From Forficula auricularia (taxonomy: Eukaryota; Arthropoda; Insecta; Dermaptera; Forficulidae), in contig JALMQS010000099.1 in the NCBI GenBank assembly GCA_024734495.1, forward strand, positions 70,933,335 through 70,997,334: a stretch of DNA of 64,000 nucleotides. The letters are read 5' to 3'. The translations under genes were made by a program, and so were the position numbers. This document shows positions 56,472 to 64,000 of the stretch, in pieces. Within the stretch, counting starts at the first letter, position 1. Each line of letters opens with the position of its first letter. The notes below the pieces were generated by a model, which did not search any database, had not been told where the DNA came from, and saw only the letters and a program-made list of their open reading frames with translations.

Positions 56472-58580
56472 TACCAATAATAATCGAAACGTCAAAAATC
56501 CAATATAGAATTGTTATTCCTCAAGTATTAGATGAGAATCAATCGATATTTTTGCTTTAAAGTCGATTCCTCTATGTCTTCAGCAATGGTTACCAATAAA
56601 GCCGAAATGTCAAAAATCCAATATAGAATGGTTATTCCTCAAGTATTAGATGAGAATCAATCGCTATTTTTGGCTTAAAGTCGATTCCTCTATGTCTTCA
56701 GCAAAGGTAAGGGATAAGAAAACAACGCAGTTGCTATGGTTACTTATAAAATTTCCTCCCAAATTTTTAGCATTTCACAGAGAGAAGCCTATCCATTCTT
56801 ATTTAAGCAAGGCTAAATGAGCTATATTAAAACGTTCAAATGAATAAATTTTAAAGAATTTAAAAAATTAAAAAAGTACTATCTTACTTTCGAGTAAAAT
56901 ACTTTAAAATATAATTTTACTTAAAACTTTATTTAACCTTTTTTGTGGTCCTCAAGGTACTTAATTAGGATATTAAATTTCATCAAAATTGGTTAAGTCA
57001 TTTTCAAGATATTTAGAAAAAACTAAAAAAGTACTGAAATAAAGTACTAATGTTTGTGCGCCGATATGTACCAAAAACTAATCAGCGCTTCATTTTGTTA
57101 AAAGAATGCTAGGTTTTCAATTTCATTTCAATCGGTGCAACGGTGTGGAAAAAATCGTGGGCCAAAAAAACGATAACATCCATCCATCCATCCATACATA
57201 CATACATACATCCGCGCGCACTAAATGAAATAAACTTCAACGGATCGTTGCTAAACTTTATCCAAATTCATTTGAAATATTAATATGTTTGTTCCTTTAT
57301 TATTAATCAGATATCACTTGCAATTTGTAGTTCATATTGACATTAATTCAAAAATAATTCTCATTTAATAGTCGAGGAATAACCATTCTACATTGGATTT
57401 TTGACATTTCGGTTATTATTGTAACCATTGCTGAAGACATGGAGGAATCGACTTAAAATAAAAAATAGCCATCGATTCTCATCTAATACTTGAGGAATAA
57501 CAATTCTATATTAGCTTGAGTTGTTTACCAAAAAAGAATTTAGTCTTTTTGATCTTAAGTCTATTCTTCCACGTTTTCAGTAGAGGTTGCCATTAATAGT
57601 CAAAACATTAAAAATGGAATGCAATAAGGTTATTCCTCTAGTATTAGATAAGAATCGATCGTTATTTTTGATTTTAAGTCGATCTATGTCTTCAGCAATG
57701 GTTACCAATAAAAACCGAAACGTCAAAAATCCAATATAGAATGGTTATTCCTCAAGTACTAGTTGAGAATCAATCGCTATTTTAGGTTTAAAGTCGATTC
57801 CTCTATGTCTTCAGCAATGGTTACCAATAAAAACCGAAACGTCAAAAATCCAATATAGAATGGTTATTCCTCAAGTATTAGATCAGAATCAATCACTATT
57901 TTTGATTTTAACTCGATACCTCCATGTCTTCAGCAATGGTTACCAATAAAAACCGAAACGTCAAAAATCCAATATAGAATGGTTATTCCTCAAGTATTAG
58001 ATGAGAATCAATCGCTATTTTTGGCTTAAAGTCGATTCCTCTATGTCTTCAGCAAATGTAAGGGATAAGAAAACAACGCAGTTGCTATGGTTACTTATAA
58101 AATTTCCTCCCAAATTTTTATCATTTTACAGAGAGTAGCCTATCCATTCTTATTTAAGCAAGGCTAAATGAGCTATATTAAAACGTTCAAATGAACAAAT
58201 TTTAAAGAATTTAAAAAATTAAAAAAGTACTATCTTACTTTCGAGTAAAGTACTTTAAAATATAATTTTACTTAAAACTTTATTTAACCTTTTTTGTGGT
58301 CCTCAAGGTACTTAATTAGGATATTAAATTTCATCAAAATTGGTTAAGTCATTTTCAAGATATTTAGAAAAAACTAAAAAAGTACCGAAATAAAGTACTA
58401 ATGTTTGTGGGCCGATATGTACCAAAAACTAATCAGCGCTTCATTTTGTTAAAAGAATGCTAGGTTTTCAATTTCATTTCAATCGGTGCAACGGTGTGGA
58501 AAAAATCGTGGGCCAAAAAAACGATAACATCCATCCATCCATCCATCCATACATACATACATACATACATACATCCGCAC
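56465..58580. repeat. Family E array with 1,350-bp segmental duplication
   Basis: Minus-like units of about 120 bases (TCTTCAGCAATGGTTACCAA, ACCGAAACGTCAAAAATCC, TAGAATGGTTATTCCTCAAG) occur at 56462-56700, then a 500-base tail (GTTGCTATGGTTACTTATAAA ... (ATCC)n(ATAC)n at 57178-57212). An inverted segment follows at 57235-57535. Units and tail are then repeated at 57660-58575; GCAGTTGCTATGG at 56728 and 58078 gives a period of 1,350. Confidence 0.88.
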
Positions 58581-58587
58581 GCACTAA

Positions 58588-59010
58588 ATGAAAAAATCGC
58601 ACTTTTTGGCCTCTCGACGAGACCCCTTGTAATTTTTGGCAAAACCGTCACGTGCTAAAATTCAACCTAATTGAATACTACAATTTGTGACTTTAATTGA
58701 ATCCATGGGTTCCGTAGTCTTTACCTGAGGACCCTTTGAAGCCACGCTTGCCCCGAGAGCGATTACAATACTTGACCCATGCTTTGCATTGGATAAAGTA
58801 AAAATCGCACTTTTGGCCTCTCGACGAGACCCCTTGTAATTTTTGGCAAAACCCGTCACGTGCTAAAATTCAACCTAATTGAATACTACAATTTGTGACT
58901 TTAATTGAATCCATGGGTTCCGTAGTCTTTACCTGAGGACCCTTGGAAGCCACGCTTGCCCCGAGAGCGATTACAATACTTTACCCATGCTTTGCATTGG
59001 ATAAAGTAAA
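58588..59010 (-). repeat. Family D, two tandem 211-bp units
   Basis: GCACTTTTTGGCCTCTCGACG at 58596 and GCACTTTTGGCCTCTCGACG at 58807 start two nearly identical units ending GCTTTGCATTGGATAAAGT. Related pieces occur at 34.95-35.2, 41.7 and 45.2 kb. The minus-strand ORFs across it are repeat translations. Confidence 0.88.
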
Positions 59011-59013
59011 AAA

Positions 59014-59101
59014 AGGATTTTAGAGAGGATAAAGAGCCTCACACATTAAAAGCATCACACCAGATTCTGGGGGATCCCGGGTTCGAGTCCCTGCTGATCC
59101 T
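59014..59101 (+). mobile_element. tRNA-like sequence, pseudo-tRNA or SINE head
   Basis: AGGAT (59014-59018) pairs with ATCCT (59097-59101) as a short acceptor stem. A T-arm-like CCGGGTTCGAGTCCCTG holds the B box GGTTCGAGTCC (59080-59090). The anticodon arm is not convincing and the length (88) is long for most tRNAs, so a pseudogene or SINE head is likelier than a functional gene. Confidence 0.5.
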
Positions 59102-59104
59102 TCT

Positions 59105-59530
59105 GTCTATAATAAAATTATTTCTTCATTCTCTCCTTTTAAACGAAGTCTCGTGTTGTGCCCGAGGGTAAAGAAAAAATAATTTCTGAACTTTGGGGTG
59201 TTTAAATAGAGTTTAATACTAATAATCTTAAAAATAAATAAATAAAATTATTTCAATATAAATAAATATATTTTTAAATCTTGAAATAGTAAAATATTGA
59301 AAGAAAATATTAATTTTTTTTAACACTCAAAAAAAATTTCTTCAGTATTCCAATTTTAAAATTAGCGCGTAAATAATTATTTTCAACATGGATTATTTTA
59401 AATTAGAAAACTTGTTTAAATAATTTATTTATTTTCTTATAATTATTAAATAATTCCAACATTAATTTTTATTAGCTTTAGAATAATATTTTATTTTTAT
59501 TTTCTCAGTTCATTTTCTCCACGTTCTAGT
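59105..59530. other. AT-rich, nothing recognised
   Basis: Only AT-rich DNA between the tRNA-like sequence and the putative gene start. Confidence 0.5.
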
Positions 59531-59781
59531 AATTTCGCCTGCATTTGTTATCTACTTCTTGATTGGTCCAATACATTCTACTCACTCTCAACTGGCCAAT
59601 CAGCTTCGAGCTTAGATAGCATTTCAAACTCGCGCTTGCTCTCATCAGAGCCCACAATCCAAAACTCACACATTTCTTTCTTTTCAGGAAATAGAACAAG
59701 TTGAAAAAGTTCACTATCTCTCCAAGAGTTGAAAACATGTCGAAAATTCATTAGTTATGACTTAACTGAAAATTCAAAATC
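59531..59781 (+). promoter_or_regulatory. Candidate promoter and 5' UTR of the gene at 59782
   Basis: Less AT-rich than its surroundings. It contains two CCAAT elements, GATTGGTCCAATAC (59560-59573) and GGCCAATCAG (59584-59593), about 190-220 bases before the ATG. No TATA box was seen. The transcription start is unknown. Confidence 0.4.
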
Positions 59782-59799
59782 ATGGATAATTCATCTCAG
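59782..59799 (+). CDS. Putative host gene, first coding exon
   Basis: ATG GAT AAT TCA TCT CAG followed by the donor GTAAAT gives MDNSSQ, in phase with the exon at 60218. The ATG context AAAATCATGG has A at -4 and G at +4. It is too short to judge alone; the support is the perfect donor and the frame match to exon 2. Confidence 0.5.
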
Positions 59800-60217
59800 G
59801 TAAATAATTTGTTATACTTTATATTAATTCTAATATAGTTTTTTTGATCAAATCTTATTTAACTAAATCAAATTTCTCATGCATGTTTTTTCCCCATGTT
59901 TGCCAATATATTTCCATAATTGCCGAACACTTAAACAAGTCATTTTTGCACGTGGTTTTTCAATTTTTATTTGTATGATCTTTAATTTTTTAAATTAATT
60001 TCTAATTTATTTATTTCAAAAACTAACCTATATTATAAAAAATATAATATTAAGTAAATATGTTGTGCAATTATATAATATTGAAGTTAAATTTTTTAAA
60101 TTTAATTTTAAAAATCAATTTTCTATATTGTTTATATAATTATTGATTGAAAATTTATATTCACATAATTCATATGAATAAGAACTAAATTGTAATTGAA
60201 ATATTTGATTCATTTAG

Positions 60218-60386
60218 GAATTGGATTTCCTCGACTGGTCGGAAATTACTGAAAATGACCGACAACATTTGCAAAATGTTTTATACGTGAATGATCCCAA
60301 TGCAGTTTATCCACAATTGCCCTGGTCTACAAATCAACCAGCTCCATGTGTTCAGAATGAAGCCGAATGGATCCCTGCCAATTATG
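60218..60386 (+). CDS. Putative host gene, second coding exon
   Basis: The acceptor TTTGATTCATTTAG (ending 60217) and donor ATG|GTGAGC (60386/60387) bound a 169-base exon with balanced codon use unlike the surrounding AT-rich DNA: ELDFLDWSEITENDRQHLQN, then VLYVNDPNAVYPQLPWST, NQPAPCVQNEAEWIPANY. It ends in phase 1. The acidic and aromatic N-terminal stretch DFLDWSEI is reminiscent of a transactivation or docking motif, but I do not recognise the family. The frame continues into AT-rich intron after 60386. No third exon was found before 64000; the PLE and repeats downstream would lie in the next intron. Confidence 0.6.
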
Positions 60387-60389
60387 GTG

Positions 60390-60840
60390 AGCTATTTATT
60401 ATTTATTCATCATTAACCTTTTTTTTCAATAATTTTATTCTTTTCATCATTAAAAATAAATACTTGTGATTTGTTATACAAACAAATATTTCCAAAGGAT
60501 GGGTTTAAAAACATTTACCTATTATTTGTAATCTATTCATTTATTTCAAAATATATATATAAGGCTTTAGCCATAATAATTTCTATACATTTTTTTTTTG
60601 TTAGACCACATGTAAACAAATTATTAGGAAAGCATTTTTTTGAACCATATTTATGGACGGTTTTCAAATATCTTTTGTGTAGATTGATTTTTTTGCTCCA
60701 TTTATCATAATTTATAAAGAGGTCACAAAATTCCTAAAGAGAGAAATCAATGAGCTTGTCCTCTTCATGATGCAAATATTCATATATGTATATATCTAAT
60801 TTACTTGTTTGAGACTATAGTTTTCAAGGTTTCATCATCC
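60390..60840 (+). other. Probable intron, with family C trace
   Basis: AT-rich, with no further coding signal. The two short ORFs at 60221-60469 and 60471-60710 mostly read through intron. A diverged inverse family C piece lies at 60738-60775. Confidence 0.45.
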
Positions 60841-60845
60841 TAACC

Positions 60846-60983
60846 TAATATAGTGTACACCTACTTCCACTTTCATTTCCAAATACAAGACAAAAGATGA
60901 AGGGGCATTATCTAATGAATTCCAAAATAATTCCACATAATTCCAAAGACATGTACACCTAATTCCAATCGCGGTTCACCCCT
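60846..60983. mobile_element. MITE family M, third copy
   Basis: TGTACACCTACTTCCACTTTC and ATGTACACCTAATTCC with right end CGCGGTTCACCCC. The left end is eroded (CCTAACCTAATATAG). The interior shares ATCTAATGAATTCC and AAATAATTCCACATAATTCC with 38840-38992. Confidence 0.7.
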
Positions 60984-61093
60984 CGATTACAACCAAATGA
61001 AATCCTGTATTTGAACCCTTGAGAAATAACTGATAAAATATTGATAAAGAGTGATAACTATAGTCTCAAATAAATAAATATAATATATATTAG

Positions 61094-61180
61094 TAATGAA
61101 GCTATTGAAGCTTTTATTTTTGTGATTAATTTGATTAAAGTTTGAATTTTTATTTAAATCACACATTATTAATTTATTAA
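61094..61180 (-). repeat. PLE-associated terminal repeat, inverse copy
   Basis: AGTAATGAAGCTATTGAAGC, GATTAATTTGATTAAAGTTTG and TTTAAATCACACATTATTAAT are the inverse of the repeats at 63041-63220, so the PLE region is bracketed twice by inverted repeats. Confidence 0.75.
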
Positions 61181-61283
61181 TTTTCTTCCAGAACTTAAGT
61201 GACTTGATTTAAATTTTTCATTAAATTGAAGGGTTGGTTTTGTCACAAATATAATAAAACAATAATTTTAATAACTATTAGAA

Positions 61284-62299
61284 TAGGAGGATGTCTCAGT
61301 CCCATTATTGCGGACTTAGTGATGGATAAAATATATGTTGATGTAATAAAACCAATGAAGTTGAAACTATTTATACAATATGTTGATGATAGCCTGGCTA
61401 TTGTTAAGAAGAACAACGTAGACCTTTGTATAGAGGCGCTTAATAGTTTCAATGATAATTTAATCTTCACATATGAACAAGAAATGAACAATAACATCAG
61501 TTTTTTGGATATTAAAATTGTCAGAGTTGAGGAACGGTTGAGGACAGACCTGTATGTGAAGGATTCAAAAACAAATAGAATGTTGAACTTTAAATCAATA
61601 CAGCCACTTCAGCATAAGATTAGTTTAATATATGGAGAAATAGGTAGATTGGATAGAATATGTGATGAGAGCTACAGAGACATAAGATTGATTGATTTGC
61701 AAAAGAAATGTGAAAGCAATGGATATTCGAAACAATTTTTCAATAAAGTTCTAACTAAATATAGAAAAAATAAATTAGTAACGGAAGTGATTAAAAAAGA
61801 AGATAAAATTATTAAAGGCTCCATCCCATTTATTCATGATTTATCTGCGAAAATCTTGAGAATTCTGAATAATAATGACATAAAATTAGTACACAGTGTT
61901 GGCAGGCCACTCATGAACATATTCAATAATAAGACTCATCTTGAAAAACTTGATAAAATGGGGATTGTTTATGAGGTGGTTTGTGATTCATGTAAAAAAG
62001 ATAAAAAAACACACAAATATATAGGTGAGACTTCAAGACATTTGAGACAAAGAATTAAAGAACATATTTCATCGATTAATGGAAATAAATTGGTCTCCGC
62101 GTTATCCATTCATGCTATTGACAACGAGCATAGTTTCAATTTTGAAGGAGTTAAGATACTAGATTATGAGAAAAATTGGACCAAGAGAAAAATAAAAGAA
62201 TCTCTTTATATATTGAAGGATATCGATAATTGTGTAAATTTCAAAATGGATTCGGAAAACATATCAGAATGTTATAGTCTCATTGTGTCATTGTTGTGA
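61284..62299 (+). pseudogene. PLE reverse transcriptase (C-terminal part) plus GIY-YIG endonuclease
   Basis: The ORF opens at 61226 inside the inverted repeat, so its first 20 codons (MKGWFCHKYNK...) are not PLE protein. True similarity starts at GGCLSPIIADLVMD (RT motif B region), then QYVDDSLAI with YVDD at residues 52-55, FLDIKI, and a connector with IPFIHDLSAKI. The GIY-YIG endonuclease follows: GIVYEVVC (from residue 246) with CDSC, KYIGETSRHLRQRIKEH (YIG at 265-267) and the catalytic Glu region KRKIKESLYIL. RT motif A and the fingers are missing, so the element is not autonomous. The endonuclease part has no stop or frameshift. Confidence 0.88.
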
Positions 62300-62591
62300 G
62301 AATATTGATTTGATTTAGTATATTGATTAAACATGTATTGATTTTATAAGAAAAATGTAATAGGGAGATGTGTATTTTGATATTTCGTTAATAAAAAATT
62401 AAAAATAAAGAATGAATTTAACTTATAATGTGTTTTTAGAATGGATTATTTATAATGGGTTTTTTAATTGTATAATAATTGACGATGCAATGAGATAATT
62501 AGAAAAAAATAAAATTGAAAATAGTATTTAATATAATCATTAATTCAAAATAGTTTCTAGTTCACTGGTAAACGTTTTTATAAATTGTTGC

Positions 62592-62623
<32 letters not shown>

Positions 62624-62808
62624 ATTGTAATGAATTGTGTGATCTATCTATATTGAAGATTTAAGAATGAATGTTTCATGTGAAATGACAAATTCCGGTT
62701 CTTGAACGAGATGTATGTATGATTTCAAATTATTGTAAAAAAATTTTGTGTTATATAATTCTCTATAAAAAGAAAAAATGTAAATAAATGTTTCATTTCA
62801 ATTTTTAG

Positions 62809-62853
62809 AACTACTGAGGATGGTCGACCAGTGGTGACCGAAACTGTATAGTT
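62809..62853 (+). ncRNA. Hammerhead-like ribozyme motif in the PLE 3' region
   Basis: Helix I AACTA (62809-62813), CTGAGGA (62814-62820), a T, helix II GGTC (62822-62825) with GACC (62836-62839), GAAA (62840-62843), CTG-T as a one-pair helix III, A at 62848 in the cleavage position, then TAGTT (62849-62853), the perfect complement of AACTA. It sits 500 bases after the PLE stop codon. PLEs as a class are known to carry minimal type I hammerheads. Confidence 0.7.
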
Positions 62854-62936
62854 ATCAATTAAATAATTCTAATAGTTATTAAAATTATTGTTTTATTATA
62901 TTTGTGACAAAACCAACCCTTCAATTTAATGAAAAA

Positions 62937-63480
62937 AATTATTAATTTATAATTATTTATTGAAACAAATAATTGCAATATAAATAGTATTTATATTGTA
63001 ATTAATTTATAATTATTTGTTTCAATAAATAATTATAAATTAATCATGTGTGATTTAAATAAAAATTCAAACTTACTATTATACTTGACTTAATACTATT
63101 TATATTGTAATTATTTGTTTCAATAAATAATTATAAATTAATCATGTGTGATTTAAATAAAAATTCAAACTTTAATCAAATTAATCACAAAATAAAAGCT
63201 TCAACAGCTTCATTACTAATAAATATTTGATTAAAATTTGAATTTTTAATGAAATCTCACATAATTAATCATAATTATTTATTCTATTTATTGAACAAGA
63301 ACAAATTCTAGTTGTATTGTATTATTTGTTCTTGTTCAATAATAATTATAATTAATTATGTGTGATTTCACTAAAAATTCAAATTTTTATATATAAATGC
63401 TTGTTTATTTGCATCAATCAGAGGACAACTTCAGTGATTTCACTTTATCAATCAACAACTCTTCTACTCTCTGCATAACA
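62937..63480. repeat. PLE-associated terminal repeats, several orientations
   Basis: The unit TTTGTTTCAATAAATAATTATAAATTAATCATGTGTGATTTAAAT occurs directly twice (63018-63064, 63115-63162). After AAGCTTCAACAGCTTCATTAC an inverse unit (63226-63300) and another direct unit (63318-63380) follow, then a family C piece (TTTATTTGCATCAATCAGAGG). Probably a nest of terminal repeats left by successive PLE insertions. Confidence 0.75.
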
Positions 63481-64000
63481 AAATATTTTTAATTAAGCTC
63501 CGAAAATTGTATAATTTATATAATATAAATTACGCATTTCATGACTTGGCCCATAATAAAGTTTAGGGCCACATTCCCGAAAATTTTAGAATATGGCTTT
63601 TGTGGGAAAAGCATTAAAATTAGTTTACATGGACTAGTCATACACTTATACTAAGAACCTTTTAAAATCATTTAGCATTTTATAAAAATTAATATTATTT
63701 AATCTATCAAGCTGGTAAGCATTTGTATGCCAAGGACCAAAAAATCGAAAATTTGGTTAAGCATGGAATATTATTTTAAATATAAATAATATTTCTAGGA
63801 AAAATATTATGAAAAATTTTTGTTTAATATAAAAGCCTAAAATTATTGGAGAATTTTTATTTTACAAAAATGGTTTATGTACTTAAAGCGTTGTTTCTTA
63901 TTATACAACTCAGAAGCATTTATGAGTCATGGGCAAGACATGAGTCTGGTAAAGGGTCTTTTTATCGATACATCCTTTGTTAATTATTTTGATTATTTAT
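63481..64000. other. AT-rich, nothing recognised
   Basis: No exon with splice signals was found. If the gene starting at 59782 continues, its next exon lies beyond the window. Confidence 0.5.

Larger units (their letters stand above)
61214..62936 (+). mobile_element. Penelope-like element, truncated, in 71-bp inverted repeats
   Basis: 61214-61284 and 62866-62936 are perfect inverted copies over 71 bases (TTTTTCATTAAATTGAAGGG...). Between them lie the C-terminal half of a PLE protein, a 3' region with a hammerhead motif and the 3' end. The left repeat is thus an inverted copy of the element's own 3' end fused to a 5'-truncated body, a structure known from Penelope insertions. Confidence 0.85.

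Noticed and set aside
54280..58060. Each 120-bp array unit as a complete hammerhead because of GAAACGTC
   Set aside because: The CTGANGA box is absent (CTTCAGCAA) and no helix I complementarity closes the fold, so only relatedness is claimed.
59014..59101. Functional tRNA gene
   Set aside because: Acceptor and T arms are plausible but there is no convincing anticodon arm; the other B-box sites (21069, 28518, 32917, 41297, 51415) likewise lack a full cloverleaf.

Overview
The window is AT-rich eukaryotic nuclear DNA packed with repeats. There are no operons, ribosome binding sites or dense ORFs. The elements recognised are jockey/CR1-like and RTE-like non-LTR retrotransposons, a Penelope-like element (PLE) encoding reverse transcriptase plus a GIY-YIG endonuclease, non-autonomous hAT and PIF/Harbinger elements, tRNA-derived SINEs and foldback elements. 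This mix points to an invertebrate, most likely an arthropod. The species cannot be named from the sequence.

Layout. 1-15 kb: a 5'-truncated RTE-like LINE with target-site duplication (TSD) at 1.5-2.3 kb, a Harbinger MITE, several foldback repeats, a decayed antisense jockey fragment at 6.4-6.8 kb, and a MITE whose interior has become a minisatellite (14.3-14.8 kb). 15-33 kb: a GC-rich minus-strand promoter candidate with TATA box (15.0-15.2 kb), a hAT element, SINEs, jockey 3' fragments (one split by a Harbinger MITE), and a 98-bp direct repeat around a 1.06-kb insert (26.9-28.2 kb). 33-47 kb: a mariner-like relic, jockey debris, two hAT elements with TSDs, and a jockey insertion with a 26-bp TSD (43.7-44.65 kb). 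47-51.4 kb: one old LINE split by a tandem array ending in a long inverted repeat. 52.7-59 kb: a long jockey copy, a nearly intact RTE-like reverse transcriptase inserted into an inverted/tandem array, and a 211-bp tandem repeat. 59.5-60.4 kb: the likely start of a host gene (two short coding exons). 61.2-62.9 kb: a truncated PLE enclosed by perfect 71-bp inverted repeats.

Most interesting signal: a dispersed set of minimal type I hammerhead ribozyme motifs at 4.2, 9.3, 16.6, 17.5, 19.9, 25.5 and 62.8 kb. Each has a CTGANGA-like box, a helix II hairpin, a GAAA box and, two to nine bases further on, a strand that pairs with the bases before the first box. The helix I sequences are unrelated between copies but stay complementary within most copies, so the pairing appears selected. 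One copy lies in the 3' region of the PLE, a retroelement class known to carry such ribozymes. Several others sit in short foldback elements with no protein, which suggests a non-autonomous, ribozyme-bearing family here.

Host genes are scarce: only the two exons near 60 kb and the promoter candidate at 15 kb look cellular. Classifications rest on motifs read by eye. No database search was possible.
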